The notes under the pieces were generated by a model that had not been told where the DNA came from, searched no databases, and worked only from the letters and a program-made list of their open reading frames with translations. From contig NZ_FMCS01000008.1 in assembly GCF_900091435.1 (NCBI RefSeq), positions 1 through 64,000 of the forward strand: a stretch of 64,000 nucleotides of DNA, given 5' to 3'. A program made the position numbers and the translations under genes. Positions within the stretch are counted from its first letter, which is position 1. The number at the start of each line of letters is the position of its first letter. Shown here in pieces: positions 1 through 8,331 of this stretch. The DNA is from Micromonospora chaiyaphumensis (lineage in GTDB: Bacteria; Actinomycetota; Actinomycetes; Mycobacteriales; Micromonosporaceae).

Positions 1-104
1 TTTGTGGGGTAAGGCCCCCAGCTAGACGACTGGGTTGATAGGCCGGAAATGTAAGCCCGGTAACGGGTTCAGTTGACCGGTACTAATAGGCCGAGGACTT
101 GACT
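1..104 (+). rRNA. rrl: 23S ribosomal RNA, 3' end (truncated by window edge)
   Basis: The sequence carries the universal 3' terminal part of bacterial 23S rRNA, including the GACCGGTACTAATAGGCCGAG segment that closes the molecule. The exact mature end is approximate. The 5S gene follows about 80 nt later in the same direction, so this is the tail of a normal 16S-23S-5S operon. Confidence 0.93.
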
Positions 105-183
105 ACCAAGCTGCTACGCGTCCACTGTGCAACTCTGAACAAGCGAACACCCCTAACGTGTGTGTGTTTGACATGTTCATAGA

Positions 184-302
184 GTTACGGCGGTCATGGC
201 GGAGGGGAAACGCCCGGCAACATTCCGAACCCGGAAGCTAAGCCCTCCAGCGCCGATGGTACTGCACTCGGGAGGGTGTGGGAGAGTAGGACACCGCCGG
301 AC
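184..302 (+). rRNA. rrf: 5S ribosomal RNA
   Basis: About 119 nt starting GTTACGGCGGTCATGGCG and ending in the complementary GACACCGCCGGAC segment. It contains the conserved CCGAACCCGGAAGCTAAG loop and GGGAGAGTAGG stretch of actinobacterial 5S rRNA. It is the last gene of the operon; no tRNA follows before the terminator. Confidence 0.95.
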
Positions 303-310
303 AATCTTCC

Positions 311-342
311 AGTCAGGGCCACCCTTCGGGGTGGCCCTGACT
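311..342 (+). terminator. rRNA operon terminator
   Basis: Perfect 14-bp stem (AGTCAGGGCCACCC with its complement) around a TTCG tetraloop, followed by GCGTTTGT. It sits 8 nt after the 5S gene. Confidence 0.85.
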
Positions 343-551
343 GCGTTTGTGGCGTGCTTCGGTGAATCGCCCCGGGCACGCGGCCGCGTCTCGTACGGTC
401 GGTGCGGGAACCGCCCGCGCCTGCCCCGTCAGGCCGGCGGAAAACGTGACGTGCTGTAAGCGTCGTCCACGGTCGGGGCGGCCCGGCCGGGGTACCTGCT
501 GATGGTTCGGCCGGAACTGACCGCCAGGCGCTGGCGGAGGCAGGAGTGGTC

Positions 552-1178
552 ATGAAGATCGGAATCGTCGGGTCGGGGCACATCGGCGGCACCCTCACGC
601 GTCGGCTGCAGGCGCTGGGCCACGACGTCACGGTGACGAACTCGCGCGGGCCGCAGAGCCTCACCGACCTGGCCACGGAGACCGGTGCCACGGCCGGCAC
701 CCTGGAGGAGGCCGTCCAGGGCGCTGAACTGGTCGTCGTCGCCATCCCCCTCAAGGCGGTCCCGGACCTGCCGCCGGCGCTCTTCGACGGCAAGCTGGTC
801 GTCGACGCGGACAACTACTATCCCGAGCGGGACGGCGACATCCCCGAGCTGCTCGACCGCAGCCTCAGCTCCAGCCGCTGGACGGCGGACCACCTCAAGG
901 GCGCCCGGGTGGTGAAGGCCTTCAACAACATCCAGGCCGCGTACCTCATGGACAGTGGGAAGCCGGCGGGCACACCGGACCGGATCGGGCTGCCGGTGGC
1001 CGGGGACGACGCCGAGGCCAAGCGGGTGGTCATGGAGCTCGTGGACGAGTTGGGCTTCGACCCGGTGGATGCCGGCACGCTGGACGAGAGCTGGCGGCAG
1101 CAGCCCGGAGCCCCCGTCTACGGCACCGACCGCGGTGCCGACGGCGTACGGCAGGGGTTGGCCGAGGCGCGGCCCTGA
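552..1178 (+). CDS. NADPH-dependent F420 reductase-like NAD(P)-binding oxidoreductase
   Basis: A 208-residue Rossmann protein beginning MKIGIVGSGHIGGTL, the GxGxxG dinucleotide-binding loop of the F420-dependent NADP reductase / 'predicted dinucleotide-binding' family (Pfam F420_oxidored). The following VTVTNSRGP and VVVAIPL segments fit this family, as does the central VVKAFNNI motif. It probably transfers hydride between NADPH and F420 or a related substrate in the cytosol; the substrate is inferred only. The ATG at 552 has GGAG 5 nt upstream. A GTG six bases earlier (546), with GGAGG upstream, is an equally usable start. It stands alone, between the rRNA operon and a convergent gene. Confidence 0.85.
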   Translation: MKIGIVGSGHIGGTLTRRLQALGHDVTVTNSRGPQSLTDLATETGATAGTLEEAVQGAELVVVAIPLKAVPDLPPALFDGKLVVDADNYYPERDGDIPELLDRSLSSSRWTADHLKGARVVKAFNNIQAAYLMDSGKPAGTPDRIGLPVAGDDAEAKRVVMELVDELGFDPVDAGTLDESWRQQPGAPVYGTDRGADGVRQGLAEARP

Positions 1179-1197
1179 GCGGGCGTACGACAGCGAG

Positions 1198-1230
1198 AAG
1201 CCCCGCCGGCGACGTTGGCCGGCGGGGCTT
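1198..1230. terminator. bidirectional terminator between convergent genes
   Basis: Perfect 13-bp stem (AAGCCCCGCCGGC with its complement) followed by TTTT on the plus strand. It lies between the oxidoreductase (+) and the VanW-family gene (-) and can serve both. Confidence 0.85.
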
Positions 1231-1254
1231 TTCCGTGCGTGCGCGCGACGGGTG

Positions 1255-3072
1255 TCAGGCGGGCGGCTTGGCGCAGATGAAGCGCGGCTCGGGGTCGTAG
1301 CGCCAGCTGAACTTCTCCCGCTTCACCACCTTGCCGTCCTTCTTGATGACCCGGAAGGCGTCCTGGGCGAAGCCGACGCTGCCCGTGGCGGAGATGCAGT
1401 CCGGCCCGGGATCGAGGTAGACGGTCTTCGGCTGGGTGATGTTCCGGCGCGGCCCGTACTCCGTCTTGACGCTGTCGTAGATCTTGGTGCTCCACATCGA
1501 CACGGTGATCGTGCTCGACGTGTAGGACGTGTCGATGAGGACGCCGTACGGGGTGTTGTTGCGGAACTTGAAGTCCAGCTGCGGCCAGTAGATGGTCGAC
1601 TCGATCACCGCGGGGTAGCGGCTGAAGTAGAACGAGTGCGGCTTGTGCTCGACGTCCTCCAGCCCGGCGTAGTAGCTCGCGTTGAAGAGCGTGGTGGTGA
1701 ACTGCGAGACACCGCCGCCGACGCCCGGCACCAGCTTGCCGCCCACGATGGTCGGCGCGTCCTTGTAGCCCTGGTCGTAGCCGCGCTCGCCGGTGTGGCC
1801 GTTGAGGGAGAAGGTCTCGCCCGGCCGCACGATGGCGCCGTCGACGTCCTTGGCGGCCTGGACGATGTTCTGGCTGCGCGGCGAGGACAGGCCGCCGGGG
1901 AACCGGGTGGTGAAGGTGGAGACCCGCTCCTTGATGCCCAGCTCGGCGAGCTTGGCCTCGGTCAGCTCGGGCTCGGCCGGCTTCAGCGCGGCGGTCACCG
2001 TGCGGCCGTCGGTCCTGGGCAGCACGGCGAGCAGGTCCCGGCCGAGCGCCGCGGCGTCGACCTGCCGCCCGGCCCGGCCCGGCACCACCTTCGGCTTGCC
2101 GCCGCTGATGGTCAGCCCGGCGTCCTTCGGCGCGACCTCCAGCTTCGCCAGCCCGTCGCCGAGCGCGGCCCGCAGCCGCTTGACGTCCACCCGGGGGGTC
2201 AGCCTGCCCGCGTCGTCGGCGGAGAAGCGCAGGCCCCGGGCGATGGCGGCCGGCGGGATGGTGACCTTGCCACCGTCGGTGGTGAGGGTGACGGGCGCCG
2301 CGACGGCCGGCCGCGCCAGCTCGGCGATGAGCCGGTCGACGTCCTCGCGGCTGCTGGCCGGCCACTTCTCGACCAGCGGCACGGTCACCGGCCCGCCGGC
2401 CAGCCAGCCCGCCTTCACGGCCTGGACCGCGCCGTCCGTGTCGACCGTCAGCGCCGGCTTCGGGTAGACCGGCTTCGGTGTGGTGCCGGTGAAGATGATG
2501 GCCGGCATGGTCATCTCGCGGCCCTGGTCGCCCATCGCGGTGCGGAGCGCGGCCGCCAGGCGGGTGCCGTCGACGGTCACCACCGGTTCGACCGTGCGGG
2601 AGCCGACGAGGCGGCTCACCGGGTGCGCCTCGGCCTCGGCCGCCGCTGCCACGGTGGCGTCCACGTCGATCGCGAGCCCGATGTCGCCCGGCTTCAGCTC
2701 GGCGCGCTTCTCGCCGACGGTGACGGGGATCGGGGCGTTCAGCGCCGCCGCCCGTCGCGCCAGCTCGTCGTGGAGCGCCCGGGCCGCCTCGGCCCGGCTC
2801 CGCCCGCCCAGCTCGGCCCCGAGGACCGTCGTGCCCCGGGGCACGTCGCCGGCGTACGCGTAGGCGCCGAGGCCGGTGCCGGCGGCCAGCACGGCGGCCA
2901 CGATCCCGCCGGCGAGCAGCAGCCGCCCGCGCCGGAACCGCCCCGGCGTCGCGGGCCCGCGCGCCGGGGGTGCGGCGACCGGGTCCGGCTCGACGTCCGG
3001 CCAGCTCACCGCCGTCACCTTCACGGTGGGCCGGTCGTCGGCGGAAGGCACTTTTTCGCCGTACAGCGTCAC
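1255..3072 (-). CDS. VanW family membrane-anchored envelope protein
   Basis: A 605-residue protein. A short cytoplasmic N-terminus is followed by one transmembrane helix (about residues 35-58) and a large extracytoplasmic region. That region holds repeated putative peptidoglycan-binding segments (PG_binding_4 type) and ends in a VanW domain containing GGGVSQFTTTLFNASYYAG. VanW proteins occur with glycopeptide-resistance clusters and in many actinobacterial and firmicute envelopes, but their biochemical role is unknown. The GTG at 3072 is chosen because GAGG lies 5 nt upstream; the open frame continues much further upstream, but only as antisense of nudC. No van resistance genes are nearby, so a general cell-wall role is more likely than resistance. 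Confidence 0.88.
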   Translation of the reverse strand: MTLYGEKVPSADDRPTVKVTAVSWPDVEPDPVAAPPARGPATPGRFRRGRLLLAGGIVAAVLAAGTGLGAYAYAGDVPRGTTVLGAELGGRSRAEAARALHDELARRAAALNAPIPVTVGEKRAELKPGDIGLAIDVDATVAAAAEAEAHPVSRLVGSRTVEPVVTVDGTRLAAALRTAMGDQGREMTMPAIIFTGTTPKPVYPKPALTVDTDGAVQAVKAGWLAGGPVTVPLVEKWPASSREDVDRLIAELARPAVAAPVTLTTDGGKVTIPPAAIARGLRFSADDAGRLTPRVDVKRLRAALGDGLAKLEVAPKDAGLTISGGKPKVVPGRAGRQVDAAALGRDLLAVLPRTDGRTVTAALKPAEPELTEAKLAELGIKERVSTFTTRFPGGLSSPRSQNIVQAAKDVDGAIVRPGETFSLNGHTGERGYDQGYKDAPTIVGGKLVPGVGGGVSQFTTTLFNASYYAGLEDVEHKPHSFYFSRYPAVIESTIYWPQLDFKFRNNTPYGVLIDTSYTSSTITVSMWSTKIYDSVKTEYGPRRNITQPKTVYLDPGPDCISATGSVGFAQDAFRVIKKDGKVVKREKFSWRYDPEPRFICAKPPA

Positions 3073-3264
3073 AGCAACCTCGATCGGAAGTACCACGTGG
3101 GGACCGCTTCCCCCACGGGAGACACCTACGGTAACCAACGCTCGAGCCAGCCGGGAGTCTCCGCCCCGGCGGCCGTCCGGGCCGCGCGTCCGCCGCCGCC
3201 GGGTGTCGCGGGCATCACCCCTGGCCGGCCCCCACTCCGGTCCGGATCGTGGGACGGTGGCCCG

Positions 3265-4185
3265 GTGCGGACGGATGAGCGGACCCTGGCGTACGGCGGT
3301 GGCTGGCTGGACCGGGCGGGGGCGCAGCGGGCCGACCCGGCGTGGGTCGCCGCGCGGCTGAGCGACCCGGAGAGCGAGCTGCTGGCCCTGTGGCGGGACC
3401 GTTGCCTGGTCACGGCCGACCGGTCGCCCGTGCGCCGCGCGGCGGCCGAGGCGGCCGGGCTGCGCGCCGCCGCCGACGAGACGGTGTTCCTCGGGCTGGA
3501 CGCCGGCCGGGCGGTGTTCGCCGTGGACGTGTCCGGCCGAAGCGAGGCGGAGGCGTGCGAGCTGGCCGGCGCGGCCGAGGCGGTGGACGTACGGGCCCTC
3601 GTGGGTGGGCTGGGGGCGGCCGAGGCGGCCGCCCAGGCGTACGCCAAGGGGTTGCTGCACTGGCACCGGGGCCAGCGGTTCTGCGGCGGCTGCGGGGCGG
3701 TGACGGTGGCCCGGGACGGCGGCCACACCCGGTCCTGCACCGGCGCCGGTTGCGGCCGGCTGCTCTTCCCCCGGATCGAGCCGGCGGTCATCGTGCTGGT
3801 CGAGGCGCCCGGTGAGCCGGAGCGCTGCCTGCTGGCCCGGCACCGGGGCGCGGGAGAGGACTCCTGGTCGACCCTGGCCGGCTTCGTGGAGATCGGCGAG
3901 AGCCTGGAGGACGCGGTGCGTCGGGAGCTGGCCGAGGAGGCGGGGGTGGCCGTGGTCGACGTGACCTACCAGGGGTCGCAGGCGTGGCCGTTCCCCGCCG
4001 GCCTGATGGTGGGTTTCCGGGCCACCGCCGTATCCGAGGAGGTCCGGGTCGACGGGGTGGAGTTGCTGGAAGCGCGCTGGTTCACCCGGGCGGACCTGCG
4101 GGAGCGGATCGCGGCAGGCCGGCCGCTCGGTCGGGTGGACTCGATCGATCATCGGCTGCTGCACGACTGGCTGGCGGCGGGTTGA
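3265..4185 (+). CDS. nudC: NAD(+)/NADH pyrophosphatase (NudC-type Nudix hydrolase)
   Basis: 306 residues. A zinc ribbon (FCGGCG...SCTGAGC, about residues 138-162) precedes a complete Nudix box, GFVEIGESLEDAVRRELAEE and AGV, at residues 206-228. The NudC signature follows as SQAWPFPAG; the classic family form is SQPWPFPxS, so two positions deviate. It should hydrolyse NAD(H) to NMN(H) and AMP, or remove NAD caps from RNA, with a divalent metal. The GTG at 3265 gives a normal family length. Its 3' end overlaps the convergent flippase-like gene by about 100 nt. Confidence 0.9.
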   Translation: MRTDERTLAYGGGWLDRAGAQRADPAWVAARLSDPESELLALWRDRCLVTADRSPVRRAAAEAAGLRAAADETVFLGLDAGRAVFAVDVSGRSEAEACELAGAAEAVDVRALVGGLGAAEAAAQAYAKGLLHWHRGQRFCGGCGAVTVARDGGHTRSCTGAGCGRLLFPRIEPAVIVLVEAPGEPERCLLARHRGAGEDSWSTLAGFVEIGESLEDAVRRELAEEAGVAVVDVTYQGSQAWPFPAGLMVGFRATAVSEEVRVDGVELLEARWFTRADLRERIAAGRPLGRVDSIDHRLLHDWLAAG

Positions 4186-5359
4186 ACACCATCACCAACG
4201 CGGTCCCCGCGGCGGTGGCCAGAGCGCACCACATGATGCCCTGGAACGTCCGGGACGCGACCGTCATGGTCAGCACGGCCAGGACACCCGCGCCCACCCA
4301 GAGCGGCGCGGAGGGCCAGCGGGCGCCCGCCGCGATCTTCGCGTTGACGGCCGCGAAGACCAGCGCGTAGAGCGCGCCGGTCGCGGCGAAGAACGGGGCG
4401 TACTCGCCCAGGGACGCGTAGTCCTCGCCGCCGACCAGCCGGAACGCGAACCCGCCGGCCAGGGCCGAGGCGGCGACGAGTACAGCCCCGCAGGCGGCGA
4501 CGATCGCGAGCACGACGGTACGGACCCGGTTGTCCCCCACAGCGAGTCGGGGCAGCGCCAGCACCACGATCACCTGGGGCGCCCAGAGCGCACCCTTGGT
4601 CAGCACCGTTCCGACCGCGTACGCCCCGGAGTCGGCCGGCGACAGCAGTTGGCGGGCGAAGATCAGATCGGCGTACGACACCGCGAGCATCGCCAGTGCG
4701 GCCGCACCGGCGCTCGTCACCTGCCGGATCCGCATGGTGGCGACCACGGCGTCGTCCCCGGCGACCGCCGGTCGGGTGGGCCGGGCGACCCAGGCCAGCA
4801 CGGGCAGTACGAGGTACGCGGTCAGCATGCCGGTCACGAGGGTGGCCACGACGTCGGCGCCGAGGACGAGTGCGACGATCATGCCGCCGTACCGCCCGAC
4901 CGCGACCACCCCCATCGCCCAGGCGAGGCGTAGGAAGCGCTGCTCACCCTGCAACTCGCCGAGCCATCGGCCGGCGAGGACGACCGCGACGGTGGTGCCG
5001 GCGACCAGCGCCACGACCGCCGGCGACAGCCGCAGGGCGGTCATCACCAGCGGCGCGGCCACCACGACGGCGCCACCGGCGGCGGCCGTGGTGACGAGGG
5101 CGACGCGGCGGGCCGGCGCGCCGGGGTGACGGGCCCGGTGCACGGCGATCGCCATCTGTAGTCCCACGCCGGCGACGCCGGCTATCGCGACGAGGGCCAG
5201 CACCGTGGCCAGCACGCTCAACTCCTCGATCGCCAGGTACCGGGCACCGAGCATGGGAAGCAGGTAGGCGAGCCCGTTGGTCGCCATCGCGGCGCCCGCC
5301 ACGGCCGCGCCGGCCGCCCCGAGGCGGCCCGCGCCGGGCCCCGCCGTGGTCTCTGTCAT
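4082..5359 (-). CDS. polysaccharide flippase-like multispan membrane protein
   Basis: 425 residues, almost entirely hydrophobic, with about 12 predicted membrane spans. The layout (ATNGLAYLLPMLGARYL near the N-terminus, RRVALVTTAAAGG, GELQGEQRFLRLAWA loop) resembles the Wzx/MATE-like polysaccharide biosynthesis group. It would flip a lipid-linked glycan across the membrane. It heads the glycan locus running to about 17.3 kb, which supports that role. ATG 5359 is preferred (GAGG 4 nt upstream); a GTG immediately precedes it. The C-terminal Pro/Ala/Arg-rich tail overlaps nudC antisense. Exact family is not certain from sequence alone. Confidence 0.7.
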   Translation of the reverse strand: MTETTAGPGAGRLGAAGAAVAGAAMATNGLAYLLPMLGARYLAIEELSVLATVLALVAIAGVAGVGLQMAIAVHRARHPGAPARRVALVTTAAAGGAVVVAAPLVMTALRLSPAVVALVAGTTVAVVLAGRWLGELQGEQRFLRLAWAMGVVAVGRYGGMIVALVLGADVVATLVTGMLTAYLVLPVLAWVARPTRPAVAGDDAVVATMRIRQVTSAGAAALAMLAVSYADLIFARQLLSPADSGAYAVGTVLTKGALWAPQVIVVLALPRLAVGDNRVRTVVLAIVAACGAVLVAASALAGGFAFRLVGGEDYASLGEYAPFFAATGALYALVFAAVNAKIAAGARWPSAPLWVGAGVLAVLTMTVASRTFQGIMWCALATAAGTALVMVFNPPPASRAAADDRSSPPDRAAGLPRSAPAGPPG

Positions 5360-5369
5360 CACGCCTCAT

Positions 5370-5425
5370 GTCGGTTTCGCCGAAGGAAGTCGGTTTCGCC
5401 GGGGGAACAGGTTCGCCCCGAACCT
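5370..5425. promoter_or_regulatory. direct repeat plus inverted repeat in a divergent promoter region
   Basis: GTCGGTTTCGCCG occurs twice (5370-5382 and 5389-5401, period 19 nt). It is followed by a perfect 7-bp inverted repeat AGGTTCG-CCC-CGAACCT (5409-5425). This lies between the start of the flippase-like gene and the start of the next glycan-locus gene, where an operator would be expected. Confidence 0.4.
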
Positions 5426-5561
5426 CGCGTCGTCGTCGCGGGTCGCTTGTCGACGTCGTCAGGCAAGCTACCGGGCGCGCTTCCTTTGTGCCTAGAGTGC
5501 TGTCCGGAGCCCCGGGTGCGACGTCGGGCCCGCTTCCCGTCGAGGCCTATTGGGGGTCCGT

Positions 5562-7289
5562 GTGCGTCGACCGTCACCGGGGTTCGGTCCGGCGGTGCTG
5601 CGGGCCGCCGCCGCGCTCCGTCGGTGGTGGCCGGAGACGGCGCTCGGCGTCGGCGTGGTCGTCGCGATCCTCGGTCCGGTGCTGCGCCGTGGCTACGTCC
5701 TCCGGTACGACCTGGTGTTCGTGCCGGACCCGCCGTTCGGCGCGGTGGTCTGGGGCAGCGGCTCGGAGTTGCCACGGGCCGTGCCCAGCGAACTGGTCGC
5801 GGTCGGGCTGTCGCAGATCATCCCCGCCGATCTGGCACAGAAGGCGCTCCTCGCCGGCTGCCTCGCCCTGGCCGCGTTGGGCGCCGCCCGGTTGGCGCCC
5901 GTCGGCCACCCGCTGGCGAGAGTCGCGGCCGGGCTCGCGTACGTCTGGAACCCCTGGGTGTACGGGCGGCTGCACCTCGGGCAGTGGGCGGTGGTCGCGG
6001 GGTACGCCGCATTGCCCTGGGCGTACGCCTGGGTGCTGGGGGTGCTCCGGCCGCCGCCCGAGGGCACCGGCCCGGGGCGGCGTTCCGCGGTGGCGGGAGG
6101 GCTCACGGTGGTGCTGGGCGGCCCGGCGATGGTGTTGGCGGCGGTGTTCGCCTGTGCCCCGGCGTTGGCCCTGGCGCGTCGGTGGCGGGCACTGGTCGCG
6201 GGCGCGGCGACGCTGGCCGGCCTGACCGCTCCGTGGTGGCTGGCGCTGGCGAGCCGTGGTGGCGCGGTCGATCTCGACGAGCGGGGGGTCGCCGCCTTCG
6301 CGGTTCGCGCGGACACGCCACTCGGCGTGCTCGGCAGCGTCGCCACCCTCGGTGGCATCTGGAGCCGGCACGCCGTACCGGTCGGCCGGGACCAGTGGCC
6401 GGTCGCCCTGCTCGCGCTGGTGCTGGCCGGGGCGGCCCTCTGGGGGTACGTGTCAACCCGTCGCCGGTGGCCGTCGGCGGCCTGGTGGGGCCTGCTCGCC
6501 GGTGCGGTACTGGGTGCCCTGGTCGCCGTGGCGCCGGCGTGGTCGGTGGGCGCGCAGTGGATGGTCGCGCTGGTCGAGCACGCGCCCCTGGCCGGCGCGG
6601 TCCGGGACGGCACCCGGCTGCTCGCTCCGCTGGCGTTGGTGCAGGCGGTGGGGCTCGGAATGCTGGTGGAGTCGCTCAGGACGGCGGGCGGCCGGGCGTT
6701 GGCCCCGCTGGTCATGGTCGCCCCGGTGTTGCTCCTGCCCGGTCTGGCGTGGGGTCTCAACGGGCAGCTCGACACGGTGCGGTACCCCGCGGAGTGGTCG
6801 GCGGTGCGCGCCGAGGTGAACCGGGATCCGGCCGGGGGCAGCCTGGTGTCGCTGCCGTGGTCCTCGTTCCGGGCCTACCGGTGGGCGGGGGATGTGCCCG
6901 TGCTTGATCCGGCCTCGCGGGCGTTCCGTCGGCCGGTGGTCGGAGACCAGGACGTGCTGGTCGGTCGGGACCGGATCCGTGGGGAGAGCCGCGAGGCCGA
7001 TCGGGTGGCGGCGGTGCTGGCGGCACCTGGCGATCCGGGACCGGCCCTGCGTCGGCTCGGAGTGCGCTATGTGCTCGTGCAGACCGACCAACCCGACGGC
7101 GCGCAGGTGGCGGGCCGTTTCGTGGACGCCGAGCTGGTGCGGCGGGACGGTGCACTGACACTGTTGCGTCTGCCGGATTCCGATTCATCCGACTCGTCCG
7201 AGCGTATCGGCATAGTGCCCCTCTTGGGGTTTTCGGTACTGGGGGCCACCCTGTTGGTCGCCCTTTTGCACCGGGTCAAGCGAGAGTGA
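5562..7289 (+). CDS. large multispan membrane protein of the glycan locus
   Basis: 575 residues with about 12-13 membrane spans, an early acidic loop (YDLVFVPDPPFG), and a C-terminal soluble domain (about residues 420-555). The overall plan resembles GT-C glycosyltransferases and the YfhO/DUF2079-like membrane proteins next to arabinofuranosyltransferase genes. A C-terminal RRLGVRYVLVQTD motif is echoed in the AftD-like protein downstream (GRLGVRYLLVRND), suggesting the two share a domain. GTG 5562 is chosen (GGGGG 5 nt upstream); a TTG lies 12 nt earlier. Transferase activity is inferred, not shown. Confidence 0.72.
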   Translation: MRRPSPGFGPAVLRAAAALRRWWPETALGVGVVVAILGPVLRRGYVLRYDLVFVPDPPFGAVVWGSGSELPRAVPSELVAVGLSQIIPADLAQKALLAGCLALAALGAARLAPVGHPLARVAAGLAYVWNPWVYGRLHLGQWAVVAGYAALPWAYAWVLGVLRPPPEGTGPGRRSAVAGGLTVVLGGPAMVLAAVFACAPALALARRWRALVAGAATLAGLTAPWWLALASRGGAVDLDERGVAAFAVRADTPLGVLGSVATLGGIWSRHAVPVGRDQWPVALLALVLAGAALWGYVSTRRRWPSAAWWGLLAGAVLGALVAVAPAWSVGAQWMVALVEHAPLAGAVRDGTRLLAPLALVQAVGLGMLVESLRTAGGRALAPLVMVAPVLLLPGLAWGLNGQLDTVRYPAEWSAVRAEVNRDPAGGSLVSLPWSSFRAYRWAGDVPVLDPASRAFRRPVVGDQDVLVGRDRIRGESREADRVAAVLAAPGDPGPALRRLGVRYVLVQTDQPDGAQVAGRFVDAELVRRDGALTLLRLPDSDSSDSSERIGIVPLLGFSVLGATLLVALLHRVKRE

Positions 7290-7329
7290 CGCATGTTACT
7301 CTTCGGTACCTTTCTTCGAAGGGATATTG

Positions 7330-7491
7330 ATGAAGGCATCCTTCAATCCCCTCCTGACCGCGGTCGTCGCCGCGGCGGTGGGTGCCGTGCTGGGAATCCT
7401 GGCCGTCTCGATCGGGACGTCCACGATCAGCAACAGCAACAACAAGCCTGCGAGCGTGGAGCAGCCCATCATCGTGTACGGCGAGCGCTGA
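7330..7491 (+). CDS. DUF2613 family small membrane protein
   Basis: 53 residues. MKASFNPLL is followed by one transmembrane helix (about residues 10-31), a short polar Asn/Ser-rich segment and a C-terminal IIVYGER. Size, single helix and the closing VxYGxR signature match the DUF2613 family of actinobacteria, which lies next to glycosyltransferase genes. AAGGG lies 6 nt before the ATG, and the next gene starts 10 nt downstream, so it belongs to the operon. Function is unknown; a small partner of a membrane glycosyltransferase is an inference from location. Confidence 0.75.
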   Translation: MKASFNPLLTAVVAAAVGAVLGILAVSIGTSTISNSNNKPASVEQPIIVYGER

Positions 7492-7500
7492 CGGTGCCGC

Positions 7501-8331
7501 GTGGAGGTCCTCCCTCCTGACGTCTCGTCAGATGTGGTCGTACTCGACGTCGTGGTGCCCGCGTACAACGAGGCACTCCGGCTGCCGGACACCCTGATCC
7601 TGCTCCGCGCGGCGCTGGCCGAACTCGGTGTGCCCTGCCGGGTCACCGTGGTGGACAACGCCAGCAACGACGGAACCGGTGAGGTGGTGGCGAGCGCGCC
7701 GCCAGGCCCCGTTCCGGTCCGCCTGCTCTGGTGCGGCGAACCGGGCAAGGGCTTCGCGGTGCGTACCGGCGTGCTGGCCAGCGACGCGCGTTACGTCGGC
7801 TTCTGCGACGCGGACCTGGCCACCGCGCCGGCCGCTCTCGGGCAGGTGCTCGCGTTCCTGGCCGACGGCGCCGACGCGGTGGTCGGGTCGCGGGCCCACC
7901 CCGAGTCGGTCGTCGAGGAACGGCACAGCGTGCTGCGACGCTGGGGCGCGGTGGCGTTCCGCGGCGCGGTCCGGCAGGTGGTGCGCGGTGTGAGTGAGAC
8001 GCAGTGCGGGTTCAAGTTCTTCCGCAGCGACGTCGCACGGCGGGTCTTCGCGCCACTTCGGTGCGGTGGGTTCGCGTTCGACGTCGAAGTGCTGGGCCGC
8101 GCCGAGCGGGCGGGCGCCCGGCTGGTGGAGATCCCGGTCAGCTGGGTGGACGTGCCCGGCTCCCGCTTCTCACCGGTCCGGCACGGCTGGCAGAGCTTCG
8201 TGGACGTCGCGAAGATCCAATGGCGGTTGCGTGGCGCCGACGTCGCCCCGGCGACGCCGGTGCCCGTCGCCACCCTTCCGGTCACCCCGGACGTCACCGG
8301 TGGCACCGCCGCTGTTGGAATGCGGCCGTGA
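7501..8331 (+). CDS. GT2 family glycosyltransferase (polyprenyl-phosphate hexosyltransferase type)
   Basis: 276 residues with a GT-A fold. VVPAYNEALRLP and VDNASNDGTGE are near the N-terminus, a DADLA (DxD) metal/nucleotide motif is in the middle, and SETQCGFKFF is typical of the dolichyl/polyprenyl-phosphate glucosyl- and mannosyltransferase branch. It should transfer a sugar from a nucleotide donor to a polyprenyl phosphate at the inner membrane face, feeding GT-C enzymes such as the neighbouring AftD-like protein. GTG 7501 is used; GTG 7534 is a shorter alternative just before the fold. Its stop overlaps the next start (GTGA). Confidence 0.88.
   Translation: MEVLPPDVSSDVVVLDVVVPAYNEALRLPDTLILLRAALAELGVPCRVTVVDNASNDGTGEVVASAPPGPVPVRLLWCGEPGKGFAVRTGVLASDARYVGFCDADLATAPAALGQVLAFLADGADAVVGSRAHPESVVEERHSVLRRWGAVAFRGAVRQVVRGVSETQCGFKFFRSDVARRVFAPLRCGGFAFDVEVLGRAERAGARLVEIPVSWVDVPGSRFSPVRHGWQSFVDVAKIQWRLRGADVAPATPVPVATLPVTPDVTGGTAAVGMRP

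Noticed and set aside
1255..3072. Association of the VanW protein with glycopeptide resistance
   Set aside because: No vanHAX, vanRS or vanY-like genes nearby; VanW domains are widespread in actinobacterial envelopes.
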